From NCBI GenBank assembly GCA_039583875.1, contig CM077163.1, positions 230,384,646 to 230,448,645 on the forward strand: DNA of 64,000 nucleotides, read 5' to 3'. Source of the stretch: Platanthera guangdongensis (taxonomy: Eukaryota; Streptophyta; Magnoliopsida; Asparagales; Orchidaceae). Every line of letters begins with the position of its first letter. Position 1 is the first letter of the stretch. A program made the position numbers and the translations under genes. Below the pieces are notes generated by a model. The model saw only the letters and a program-made list of their open reading frames with translations, did not search any database and had not been told where the DNA came from. Below are positions 24,300-36,200 of the stretch, one piece after another.

Positions 24300-24462
24300 T
24301 TAAGCTCAGAGGTGAAACCAGGAATTAAAGGGCAAGAAGTTAAGAACAAAGTTAAAATGCTCTTTAGATGTCTAGATGTAAAGCAAATAGAAAGGAGAAG
24401 AAACAAACATTTACGTTATAATCACAATCTATCCCAAAACTCCAATTCCTCTCACATTTCCT

Positions 24463-24488
24463 TTTATTTTATTTATTTATTTATTTTT
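24463..24488. repeat. TTTA microsatellite
   Basis: About six TTTA units in AT-rich spacer. Confidence 0.7.
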
Positions 24489-24542
24489 GAAATTTGCAGC
24501 ATAGAAAAACAAACTAGAAATTTGATCATTTCGACTTTCTAA

Positions 24543-24723
24543 GGCTCTGTCTCGCATGGTGGTGATGGTCATGAATATGGGGGTAAATTGTCATTCGTTA
24601 ATTCTGGCTTAATGAACTTCATCCACTTTTATGTTCAAAAGGATAATGTTTGTTAGGAGATTCTTAACGAATGACAGTTTAACCCCCGCGTTTACGTCCG
24701 CCACCACCGTGCCGAACTGAGCC
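24543..24723. mobile_element. Harbinger-like MITE, copy 3
   Basis: 181 bp between TAA duplications (24540-24542 and 24724-24726). The left end GGCTCTGTCTCGCATGGTGG pairs with the right end CCACCACCGTGCCGAACTGA plus GCC. It is related to the copies at 4783-5030 and 6917-6987. Confidence 0.78.
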
Positions 24724-24862
24724 TAACTCAAATTCATGTCCAATTAGTTTTGAATATGTTGGACGGTCAGCATGAACCAAAAATAGGCATGCTTGATTAG
24801 TCTCACACCGCCTACCCAGACGGTCCTCTCGAACTTATATTAGCCCCGCCCCTCCAACCTTT

Positions 24863-25037
24863 TGTTAATGTATATTTGAACTAATAACGGGTTCGGAGGC
24901 ATAACGGGTCAGTTCGGACACGTGTAGATCCGATACCCGTAGAAACTCCTTGGGTTTGCCTATTTATACCCGCCTATAGGCAACGGGTAGGGGATTCCAC
25001 TTTGATCCCCATCCGGATGCTTCGAGCAACACTCTCA
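24863..25037 (+). repeat. 5' LTR of the copia at 24.9-30.8 kb
   Basis: 175 bp, TGTTAATG...CTCTCA, about 2.3% different from the 3' copy. TATA box at 24961-24968. Confidence 0.92.
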
Positions 25038-25955
25038 ATCTCGAAGTAACTGCCCGGTTGCTCTGCATCCCGTTTCCTTCCCGTAACCGCTTGGATTTCT
25101 CCATCGCTGCTGTCGATTTCCTGTAGCCGCCCGGGAAGGACGCCGCCTCCGCTGCTTGATCGCGAAGAAGGAGAAGTAGAACCACGCCGTCGTCGTTCTA
25201 GGTCGCAACAGGGACAAAGGTGATCGGAGCGGGAGAAATAATCGCTGCGATTTCGGCCATCGCTGCCTTCGTCGACGATTTCGGCCATCGTTGATCGAGA
25301 GAAGGAAATCGCTCCGATTTCGGCCATCGCTGCACTGTTCCGCTGCCTTCGTCGTAGATCGGGAAAGGAAGATTTTCTCCCGCAACCGCTCCCATTTCCG
25401 GGATTCGTAAGGAATTTTCTGCCGCCGCCCGGAGAATATTGTGCTCCGGTTTCCAACTCCTCCGGCGCTCCCGATTTCGCAAATCGTAAAAAAAATAAAT
25501 AAAAGACAAGGTCCCGCCGCTGTTTACTGTTCGGGAGGAGGAAAAGGAAAACTCCCACCGCTGATCGAATCGTTTTTCTTCTTGTCCCTGCAAGGTTGCC
25601 GATTGGGAGAAAACGCCAGCTATTCATTTTTTTTCTCTGCGTTTAACGTGCCTCTCGCTGCAAGGCTCTGACGACGCCGGAGTTCCCAGCATTTCACCAC
25701 TTGTAAGGGCCGCCGTCGTCGCCGATCGAGCAAGAGGATCTCGCTCCCGCTCTTGCACGGACAAGATCTCGCCGCCCTCTGGATTAGGGAAGAGGGTTGT
25801 GGCCGCCTGTGTTGAGATCGGGAAGGACGCCGCCGCCGTTGCTCGGTACGCGAAGAAGACATTAAAAAAGAAAGGATTCACCTTGCTGCTTCATCGGAAA
25901 GAATAAAAATCATCTTTGGTTTTAGCCGTAAAAGTTTTAGGAGAAGGCAGCCATA
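25038..25955 (+). other. Long untranslated leader of the copia element
   Basis: About 0.9 kb, GC-rich, with CGATTTCGGCCATCG repeated three times between about 25249 and 25331. The long minus-strand open frames here come from composition. No coding sequence is supported. Confidence 0.6.
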
Positions 25956-28900
25956 TTGAATCCATCTCTCAATTTTCAGTCAAGAGAAGAGTGCAATCTC
26001 GCTCCTGTCGCCGCTATCACAATGATGAAGGGGAACAGTTTCTCGTCTCCGGTTCCGATGATAAAATTGGAGAAATTCACGGCGACTGAATTCAACGACT
26101 GGAAGTTGAATACGCAATTTGGAATGAAGTACCTGAACGTGTTCTACATAGTTCAGTCTGATCGTGTTGTTGTTATGGGGACTGACGATGAAACCCAGTG
26201 GATTGCTGATGAGGACTTCTGCCGCGACTACCTGCTGAACTGCTTGTCCTCCAGCCTGGCGAAGACGCACATCAAAATGAAGACCGCCAAGGAAATCTGG
26301 GAGGCACTGGAGGAGCACTTCAGACAAGAGGAGGATCTGTCCAAGACACACCTGGTGGACAAATTCCACTCCTTCATGTTCGACGAGGAGAAGACGATTC
26401 TCCCTCAGGTATCGGATTTTGAAGCTTTAGTAGATTCTTTACATAGTGAGAACATTTCTCTGTCAGACAGTTTTGTTGCTGGCACGATTATTTTTAAACT
26501 GCCCTCTACGTGGTACAACTTTAAAACTGAAATGTACCGTAAGAAGATGCAGGTCGGTCTTAATGACCTCAAGCGATTTATTCGCATTGAGGATGAAAAT
26601 AGGATTCGACACGCTTTAGAAACTGTTAGCAAGCAGAAGGCTGCGGCTAACATGCTCCTTAGTTCTAAACGCGTGTCAAACCCTAAGAGGACCAGACCCT
26701 CCCATGGTAGCTCCCAAGTTGCAGGCCCTAACAAACGCAATAAAAAATTCAAGGGCAAGTGTTTCAACTGCAACAAGTGGGGACACAGCGCATCTGATTG
26801 CAGGCTCCCTAAAAGGGAAATAACCAAAGCACCACAGGATGGCAACCAAGCCAATATGGTTAGCCAAGCTGAGCCTTCCGACTTTGTTGCAATGGTCGGA
26901 AACGCTACGGCCAGCACGGAGTGGTACTTGGATTCGGGGGCGACGTGCCACGTTTGCAACAATTCTGCTCTTATGACAGGTTTCACTACTGTGAAAGAGT
27001 CTGTGACGGTGGCCAATGGCGACACAGCTGACGTGCTGAAGGTGGGGAACGCAACCTTGCTGTTATCCTCAGGTAAGTCTTTAATTTTAAAGAACGTCAA
27101 ATTTATTCCTTCATTAGCTGCTAACTTAGTGTCTATTAGTCTTTTATGTGATGTTGGTATGTCGTTTACTTTTTGTAGCGATAGAGTAACACTGTCAGTT
27201 AACTCACAATATTTTGGATGTGCATACGTCCAAAATAGGATGTACCGACTAAGTCTAGCAAATGAAGTAGTTCAACAAGTTCAAACAAACTTAGTTAGCC
27301 ATAAGACTCTACATGAGAGACTAGGACACGTGAACTATAGAAAAATGTTCCAAATAGCTAGAACTCAGCAGATCACATTAGACACTAAGTCACAACCTGA
27401 GAAATGTGACGTGTGTGCTCAGACTAAGATCACTAGGAAACCTTTTAGTGCGGTTACTAGGAGCACAACACCTCTAGAGCTTATACATTCCGACATATGT
27501 GACTTTAAAAGTTTTGTCACCAGAGGAGGAAGGAAGTATATGATCACGTTTATAGATGACTGTTCTTGGTTCTGTCACATCTATCTTCTTAAAACTAAAG
27601 ATGAAGCGTTTGAAAAGTTTTGTCTGTTCAAAACCAGGGTAGAGAACCAACTAGACATGAGAATTCATGTCTAGTGAGTTCCGGGGTTTCCTTGCCTCTC
27701 AAGGGATCATAACAGAAACCAATGCTCCTTACTCACCCCAATCGAATGGTATAGCCGAGCGGAAAAATAGAACGTTAACAGAGATGTTGAACTCTATATT
27801 GCTCACTGCTGGCATGCCTACTGCCTATTGGGGAGAAGCAGTTTTAACTGCAAACAACATTCTGAACAAAGTCACTCATGCTAAGTTAGACGTCACACCC
27901 TATGAGCTTTGGTTTAAGAGACCCCTGACATTAACTAAACTTAAGACCTGAGGCTGCATAGCCTATGTCAGGGTCTCTGACCCTAGACGGTCTAAACTTG
28001 GACCTAGGACCAACACGTGTGTCTACTTAGGTTGTGCTGAAGATAGTGCTGCAGATAGATTCTTAGACCTGTCTAATAATATAATTATTGAATCTAGCGA
28101 TGTTGTGTTCTTTGAGGATAAGTTCCTTAAGGATAAGAACCTGACAATCCCAGGTATGCAAGCAACTATTACTGAGGAAGAACATGAATCAGTACCGAGC
28201 ACCTCCTATTCAGTCCCGGTAGACAATAATGTCCTAGAGTCTAGACGGACTTCGATGAGAGAGAGAACTCCCAGAACCTTCGGTAGTGATTTTGTCACAT
28301 ACCACATTGAGGCTGATCCATCCACCTATAAGGACGCGATGAGATCAAGGGATTCCCTACTCTGAAAAGAGGTCATTAATGAAGAGATGAACTCTTTACT
28401 TCAGAACAACACCTGGACGTTGGTTGATAAGCCAAAAGGGGCTAAGACTATAGGGTGTAAGTGGGTTCTGAAAAAGAAGCTCAACCCTGATGGTAGCGTA
28501 GCTAAGTATAAAGCACGCCTGGTGGCTAAAGGTTTCACACAAGTTAGTGAGGTGGATTACTTTGATGTATATTCACTAGTGTGTCACTTAGCAACCATTA
28601 GGATACTCCTTGTTATTGCGTCTATTGAGAACTTTATTGTTCATCAAATGGATGTTAAGACTGCGTTTTTGAACGGAGATCTGACCGAAGAGATATACAT
28701 GAGTCAACCTGAAGGTTTCATAGTACACGGTCACGAAATTAAGGTCTGTAAGTTAATCAAGTCGCTATACGGACTAAAACAAGCACCAAAATTATGGCAT
28801 GAGAAGTTTGACTATAGTGTAAGGAACATGAGATTCATGTCGAGTCTCTCGGACAAATGTCTTTACATACGTCATAGATCGAACAAAGTCGCTATAATAT

Positions 28901-29805
28901 GTTTGTATGTGGATGATATGCTGATTCTTGGTTCTGATCAATCTGTGGTGGATGACCTTAAGTCAGAACTAATGCAGACATTTAGCATTAAAGACCTAGG
29001 TGTAGCTGAGACTAAACTAGGCATGCAAGTGAGCTTTGAGAAAAATGACATTTTTCTAAGTCAAAGTCACAACATAAAGTCCTTGTTGGACACGTGGGGA
29101 TACAGTGAACATAGAGCAGTGAAGACACCTTATGATTACAATAATCGCTTGAAGCCCAATGATGGAGCTGCGGTTAGACAGTCAGATTATGCTAAACTGA
29201 TTGATAGTCTCATGTATGTTATGGTCTACACAAGACCTGACATATCCTTTACGGTCGGCATGTTAAGCAGATTCACTAGTAATTCTAGCCAAGACCATTG
29301 GGATGCCCTCGATAGGCTGATGCGTTACCTAAAGCACACCCAAAAGTATGCTTTATGTTATCATAGTCATCCTCCAGTGTTGGAAGGATATTCTGATGCA
29401 TCATGGTGCTCAGAATTAAACGACAGCAAGTCCACTAGTGGATTTATATTCGCACTAGGAGGAGCAGCTGTAGCCTGGAAGTCCAAGAGGCAATCCTGTA
29501 TTGCATTGTCTTCTATGGAACCCGAACTCTACGCTCTAACTTCAGTAGGAGAAGAATCAGAGTAGATAAGAGATTTGGTGATGGACATTCCACTGTCAAG
29601 CCTGAAGCTGAGTTCTGTTGCAGTTTACTACGACAATCAGGCTACTAAAACGATTGCTACGAACACGTTGTTCAATAGCAAAAGAAGGCAACTACGGATG
29701 AAACAAGCCTGGTTGACCTCCCTTACGAGTCAAGGGATTGTGAACCTCGTTGATGTGAGGTCAAAAGATAATGTTGCAGATGCCTTAACAAAAGGGCTTA
29801 AATAG
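25956..29805 (+). pseudogene. Copia gag-pol polyprotein, broken
   Basis: The frame opens at Met 25956; Met 26022 (MMKGNSFSS) is an equally possible start. Order: UBN2-type gag; zinc knuckle CFNCNKWGHSASDC; protease WYLDSGATCHV; integrase zinc region (HERLGHVNY..CDVCAQTK); LIHSDICDF; SPQSNGIAERKNR; RT with YVDDMLILGSD; RNase H (GYSDASW, STSGFIF); and a tail ending VADALTKGLK. At about 27669 a deletion or shift removes the stretch that should carry the second catalytic Asp of integrase. In-frame stops at 27949 (TGA), 28363 (TGA) and 29563 (TAG) all sit where Trp is expected. Inactive. Confidence 0.93.
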
Positions 29806-30651
29806 AGTTCTCACCATTAAAACATCGGGGGAAATGAGATTAAAGTTCATAGAAATATGAAACTTCCTCATATGTTTATGTTTTTATAGTAAAAACTTAT
29901 AGTCGCAACATTCAAGCATCTAATAACAGACTGAAAATCCCAAATAATTTCTTAATGAAAGCCCAAGATGGTTAGATGCTAGTCATTCCACATCTGATGA
30001 CTTAACATCTTTCTCGTTGTAAGCTGATTTGAGAATTATTCAACTGGGAATAGAAAGTCGTTGTATGTGTTAATCTAACATTAGTGATCATAGCACATTA
30101 TTCCACATTTGATAATGTTGCAAATGACGGTGTGCCAAGTCATATGATGAGGTACATAGTGGTCACTAATACGTAAGATAACAACGTTTGATCTATTAAA
30201 ATCAAAACTAGACTGGATAGAGATGCTGACAGTGTTACTTCACTACTGCTACAAGTGCTAAGCTCATTTAGGCAGAGCTAGCTTACTTTGATACGTCACT
30301 GCATATGTTTATGAATTCATAGAGTCTGACTCATGAAATTCCTTGCAGATACTGGTGAAGATGGAGGAGAGAAAGTGGATTTTGACATAGATGATGATGA
30401 TCTACTCTCTGAGTAGAATTGTTACACGTTTATCTATAATCATTTTTTGTTTTCCAGACTTATTTGATATGGAGTACCACATTTATATTTTATGATGTAT
30501 TATGTTATTGTTTTAAAACTCATGTTTGTGTTTTTCTTTAAAACTGTGTTAACTCTTTATGTAATGTGTAAAGTCGGAAATTTATTGTGATATTCTCCAC
30601 TTTCTGCACTCTGAAACGTACACGTTATTTGTCACAAATATAGGAGGAGAT
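29806..30651 (+). other. Long 3' untranslated region of the copia element
   Basis: About 850 bp lies between the pol stop and the 3' LTR, longer than usual for copia. It holds a short acidic reading (GEDGGEKVDFDIDDDDLLSE, stop at about 30414-30416) without an obvious start. I cannot assign a function. Confidence 0.55.
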
Positions 30652-30826
30652 TGTTAATGTATATTTGGACTAATAACTGGTTCGGAGGCATAACGGGTCA
30701 GTTCGGACACGTGTAGATCCGATACCCGTAGAAACTCCTTGGGTTTGCCTATTTATACCCGCCTAGGGGCAACGGGTAGGGGATTCCACTTTGATCCCCA
30801 TCCGGATGCTTCGAGCAACACTCTCA
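30652..30826 (+). repeat. 3' LTR of the copia at 24.9-30.8 kb
   Basis: 175 bp, same termini as the 5' copy; directly follows the purine tract. Confidence 0.92.
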
Positions 30827-31468
30827 CCTTTGACCCGGGTTTTGGAGTGGAAAAAGGGGTGCGGAGGTCTAACATGGTATAAGAGGGAGGTTCACGCTGA
30901 GGGGGCGTGTTGGATGGTCAACATGAACCAAAAATAGGCATGCTTGATTAGTCTCACACCGCCTACCCAGACGGTCCTCTCGAACTTATATTAGTCCCAC
31001 CCCTCCAACCTTTGACCCGGGTTTTGGAGTGGAAAAAGGGGTGCGGAGGTCTAACATGGTATAAGAGGGAGGTTCACGCTGAGGGGGCGTGTTGGACGGT
31101 CAGCATGAACCAAAAATAGGCATGCTTGATTAGTCCCACACCGCCTACCCAGACGGTCCTCTCGAACTTATATTAGCCTCGCCCCTCCAACCTTTGACCC
31201 GGGTTTTGGAGTGGAAAAAGGAGTGCGGAGGTCTAACAGAATCAATTCACGATGTCCATAAAATCATATTTCAGAGAGCATTTCACCCCTCAAAAAACAA
31301 TGGAGTCAAAGAACCGATGCCAAATTTTGGTAGCGTCATCAGTATATGAAGAAGAGCAGGAACAATTAAAAAGATAAAGACTGTTTGGAGGGTCCAATTC
31401 ATGCGGTCGTAACCGCTTGACCGGTGAAAATAAGACTCTGTTTGGGGGAACTTATTTCCCCCGATCAA

Positions 31469-31730
31469 GCGATTGTTAACCTCAACCCGTTTTTGACTCT
31501 CCGCAACCAAGAATTTTAAAAAAAACTCCTTATTTTTTTGAGTTTAACCGCAACGCTAAACTTAATACTTTAACCCCTCGCGCATTCCATCTTCAGTCAC
31601 GCTCAACCCCTCGTGTATCCCGTTTGGTTCCTCCCTCCTCTCGTTGAAGCTGGCTGGCGCCTCCTTCCTCGGGTAACAACGGGGTGTGTATCGGATTGTG
31701 GTTTTATTTTCGGGTTGCGGTTAACAATGA
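31469..31730. mobile_element. MULE-type MITE related to 58066-58481
   Basis: The left GCGATTGTTAACCTCAACCC and right CGGGTTGCGGTTAACAAT are inverted relative to each other and share the TIR core of the element at 58066. The outer few bases and the target duplication are not clear, so limits are approximate. Confidence 0.5.
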
Positions 31731-33028
31731 TGTGCGGATGACCAAAAATAAATTACGTTAACCATCGCCAGAACAAAACCTGCGAATAAAGGCCATCCTC
31801 TGTCGTTTTTTTGAACAAAAAATGTTTGATAAATTTGAAAAAAATAGTATAAAATTATTGATAAATAAAATAAAAAAAACATATAAAATAATTTTTTGAT
31901 AAAATGTTTTTAAAAAAAATAAATAGTGAGCAAAAAAGGGAAGAAAATTGCTCCACATACTATTCTCTTGTATAATTGTATTAGTGCTTACGACCAATCA
32001 CAAGAGGCACGTAGCTCTGCTATTATCAATTAATTAATGCAGCTCAAAATAAACACACTATCAATTACTTAATGTCAAAATCAATTATACATCACTTTTT
32101 AATTTTAGTTAAAAAAATCGTTATTATCTTGACACAAATCATTGTCTATGTCAAATCAACTACAATAAAGTTAGATTTAAATACAGCTTCTCAAAAATAT
32201 CGTAAACATGCATAATGACAATTTTTTTGAAATTATTGCTGACATTTCTAATGACAGCATTTCGTAATATAATAGTTCTAATAAAAACTTATTATACTAA
32301 AAAAAATAAAGCCATATTTAGGAATTTTGAATGTGAAACTTGGCCACAATTGTGCAATTTGATATCTGAATAAATTTTTGTTTTTGAATTTATTTTCAAA
32401 ACAAATATTTTGAAAAACTAGGCCAATGAAGCTTTGAAATGAGCAGATCCTAATGGCTGCTTTGACATGCGGGGCCATCAACGATCATCACTGGCCGGAC
32501 ATGCAAGGTAACGCGAAGATCGTCAATGGAGTGTTTAACATGCTCCATTGATCTCCAATAGAAACGAAGGATAGCGAGCCACAACTTGTGGCATCTCCAA
32601 TAGAAACGTTGGAAACTTTGAGATGGAACCGAGAAAATTGATCTCCGATGTCGGATCAAGGAGGTGATCAAAGGTTATTAGCTTAGTGGTCTATTCACAT
32701 AAGACTCTGCGAGAAAAAATAGCGAGCACAAAGAATAGCTCTGAACTGCCTACAAACAAAATCCGCGTGCTGCAGTGAGGAGGTTCTGTCACACATCTAG
32801 AAGTCTATAGGAACTTCGCCGCTTAAACGTCATTGCTGAGTTCGTCACAAGAAAAGTGGATACTAAACTCGTCCACCATGGTGGGGTGGGGGGGAGGGAG
32901 GTCCCTTTAACTTGTGCTTTGAAGTCCTATTTATAGGCAACTCCAGGGGGGTGATTCGCCAATAGTTGCTCCTGTCTTAACCAGAGTGTTATTCCCAGAC
33001 CAAGAGGGGGTGTGAGTACTCTCCTGAA
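31731..33028. other. AT-rich spacer, then LTR-like sequence
   Basis: 31.8-32.4 kb is very AT-rich with nothing recognisable. 32.7-33.0 kb has the look of an LTR (a G-rich run at 32881-32900, TATTTATAGG near 32928) but lacks ends or a partner. Confidence 0.35.
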
Positions 33029-33112
33029 GGTCGACGAGTACTCCCGACGAGTACTCTCGCCGAGTACTCCTGACGAGTACTTTCGACAAGTTCTCCAGAC
33101 GAGTACTCTGTT
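33029..33112. repeat. GACGAGTACTC short tandem repeat
   Basis: Five to six degenerate 14-16 bp units built on GACGAGTACTC with C/T-rich joints. Confidence 0.65.
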
Positions 33113-33252
33113 ACAACGTCTTCCTTAGTCATTTTTGATCTCGATAAATTATGGACTATACATAATCCCCATTTTTCTGGGCTCGCTTGCGAGCTCGAAA
33201 AAACAATGTTGAACCCGTAGTTCGGATAGATGAGCGCTAGTCGATATGCCAC

Positions 33253-36200
33253 CCAATGTCCCTCCTAAGAGTGGAGCTCAACCGGAGGAAGAAAGGTCGA
33301 CACCTCTCAGGTCATTCGCAAAACGAGCGAGCTCAATTGTAGGACGAGAAAACGTCGACACTTTGTAGGAGCTGAGCCAATCTAGAGGTGGAGAAAAGGC
33401 CAATACCTCGCAGGAGCGAAACTCAACTGGGGTGGAGAAGAGGTCAACACCTCGTAGGAGTCAAGCTCAACTGGGGAGGAGAAGAGGTCTACACCTCGTG
33501 TGATGAACCAAATATTGCGCACAACATATTATAATTTTTGATTTTATATAAATAGTTATTTTACAATCCCCGATGATGATAAAGTAAAGACAGTACGTTT
33601 TTACGAAAATATTTCGTTTGTTTTTTTTCATTTTGGGGGCTGGCTGGCTTGGTGGGCTGGCTGTGTTGATCATGTGTTGGCTAAAATTGTGTGTTGGTTA
33701 GAAGGATGTGCTAGCTGCTTTGAAGTTGGCTGGATATTTGTTTGACATCCTTTTTATTACACCTGGAGTGGTGCTTTGGCCCGATGTTGCCGCCAACCAC
33801 TGATTTTGCTGTTTATATCGAGCTATCTGCTCTTCTTCTCCCGCACTGCCTTCCTGCTTCTGCGATTTACGACATCTTCCTGCTCCTCGTTTCTCGGTGT
33901 CAATTAAGGGAAAACTTCTTCATCTTCTTCTTCTTCTCCTTTCTCTGTGCCGGGCGATTTGCGTCGGCGTTGCCGTGCTCCTGTGCCGACGATTCTGCTA
34001 GGGCTGCTGCTGTTTCCCTTTGCTTCTGCTAGGGCTGCTGCTGCTTCCCTCTTCTTCTACTAGGGCTGCTGTCATTCTTCTTCTCATGCTACTGCTACTG
34101 CTCCATGGTTTCTTCTTCTTCTTCTCTCACTGGCCGGCTACTCCTCGCTCCTCGATTTCTGCCTGAGCCGCCGCTATTCTATTCTCGGTATTTTTGTGCC
34201 CTTGTCGTGCCTTGCCGCTGTTATTGAATACTTCTCTGGATGATTTCTCCTTCTTCTTCCCGAGCTTCCTCTTATCTCCTATTTCCCTCTCTCATTTTCT
34301 GTAGCCACTGCTGTGCCTTTTGCCACTGCTGCTTTCCTCCCGGTGCCTTCGACTGGACTGAGCTGAGCTATTAGGGCATAGCCGCTGCTGCTACTTTGGA
34401 GTTCTAGGAAGGAGTTTGCTACACTCTGGCGATCCGTCAAGGATCGGTTGCGTAACATCCTTCTCCCTTCCTCTCCCACTGTAAGCATGATTCTCCCCCT
34501 CTTCTAATTCTTGTTTTAGAAGTTTATGCTACATTGCTGAGATTAATGTTATACTTGTTACTAACTATGGCTGATTTGTGTTGTACATGTGACTGGTTTA
34601 CGCACAGATTTTGGGGCTGTTTTGTGGTCATTTAATACGACTTTTGAGCTACTTTTTGCTGCTGGTTGTGTTGATTAGTTGCTGGACAGCCGGTTAAGAG
34701 GACGGGAAGTCCATTTGGGGGCTGGTTTGGCCCATTCAAGTTATATCGTGGCTGTCCAGCACTAGTTGAGGGCTGATTTTGTGATTTAAACGTCTTTTTC
34801 CTCTTATTTTTCCGGTTTATCGATTTCGACTTTCCAAATTTGTTAGTCAACAGTAATTATCCTTATGTATGATACTATGAGTAAAACGAGACGCAACCCA
34901 AACTATATGCATCTTATTTCAGTGGTTTCCAAGACTAGGACAAACGAGGATGTCGTCCCGCGATAATCATGGTGATAATACAGCAAAGGATAAGGGTACA
35001 GGTAAAACGTTTGTGAGTATTTTATTTCTTGAATTATGTTTATTCAAGTATTTTTCATGTTATTTTTGTTAGTTCCAAGGACACTGCCTGTGCATGTGAG
35101 TTTAAAACTCAATGAAATAATCGTTAATCAAATAACTGTGGGCGAGGGGAAAATTATAGCGATAAAAACATTTTCTAAGGGGAATTTTAAAAACTCCTAT
35201 ATGTTATTTTTTTAACGTTCAATAAAGAAAATAAAACATAAAATACGGCATAAGGAAATACGAAGGTTTTGAATCCTATGATGTAGAGGCATCTACTGAT
35301 GGATTCACCAGTATGGGTGAGCCTACAATTTCGCACTTCGGGGGTGTGGCCAATTCAAGTTGCATACCTAAGTATTTCCTATTATATGTAAATAAAAGGG
35401 TGAGATTTCAGGAAGGAAATACATATTTATATCTAAATTGTTTATTGTATTGTAAGCATATTGATATACCCCTTTTTTTCTGCATGTAGAACTGTTTCAC
35501 AAAATAATTGTCTCACATAGTCATATTTGTATGACTAAGCTAGTTGATTTACATGTTTTTAGGCAACAGGAGCAAGTCCCAGCACACCACAGAGGATTCC
35601 GCCGGAAGAGCTGGCGAAGGTATGGTTGAAGATCTTTATCGGTATCGGGGAATGTCAGGAGAATCATCGAATCACAAATCCAAACTGCGAATGCGATTAT
35701 TGTATCTATTACTATTATTAGATTTGTTATCGTATGTTGTGTAAATAAATAACTGAAAGAAATAAACTGGTGTGTTCTTTTCTGTGATGTGTACTACTGT
35801 GACTCAATTTTTGAAAACTTCTGATTTTTCCTCATATCATTTGGGGGAAAACTTGCGATAGGGTTTCCACAATTGGTATCAGAGGAGGTTTATTTTCAAA
35901 ACATTGTGTCATAGGGAGTACACGATCACAATTGTTTATTGTATTATAAGCATATTGATATACCCCTTTTTTTCTGCATGTAGAACTGTTTCACGAAATA
36001 ATTGTCTCATATAGTCATATTTGTATGACTAAGCCAGTTGATTTACATGTTTTTAGGCAACAGGAGCAAGTCCCAGCACACCACAGAGGATTCCGCGGAA
36101 GAGCTGGCAAAGGTATGGTTGAAGATCTTTATCGGTATCGGGGAATGTCAGGAGAATCATCGAATCACAAATCCAAACTGCGAATGCGATTATTGTATCT

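Larger units (their letters stand above)
24863..30826 (+). mobile_element. Ty1/copia retrotransposon inserted in the TRIM
   Basis: 5,964 bp with 175-bp LTRs at 24863-25037 and 30652-30826, which differ at about four positions. The perfect duplication CCTTT (24858-24862 and 30827-30831) interrupts LTR1 of the TRIM. Both LTRs carry TATTTATA (24961-24968 and 30750-30757). A purine tract (AGGAGGAGA) precedes the 3' LTR. I see no initiator-Met primer-binding site after the 5' LTR. The pol is broken. Confidence 0.93.
24757..31238 (+). mobile_element. Tandem TRIM/SMART element: three LTRs, two 33-bp internal regions, split by a copia
   Basis: LTR1 is 24757-24862 plus 30832-30874 (149 bp once the copia is removed). 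LTR2 is 30908-31056 and LTR3 is 31090-31238, each 149 bp, starting TGTTGGA and ending CTAACA. Between them lie 33-bp internal regions (30875-30907 and 31057-31089), each made of a PBS-like TGGTATAAGAGGGAGGTTC and a purine tract GAGGGGGCG. Flanks are GAATA before LTR1 and GAATC after LTR3, a 4/5 target duplication. It has no coding sequence and must depend on proteins from another element. Confidence 0.85.

Noticed and set aside
24974..25862. Overlapping minus-strand frames of 76-217 residues
   Set aside because: They fall in the GC-rich leader of a plus-strand copia element and have only low-complexity content.
32450..32671. 73-residue minus-strand frame (MITSLIRHRRS...)
   Set aside because: It contains a repeated CTCCAATAGAAACG segment and no domain that I can name.
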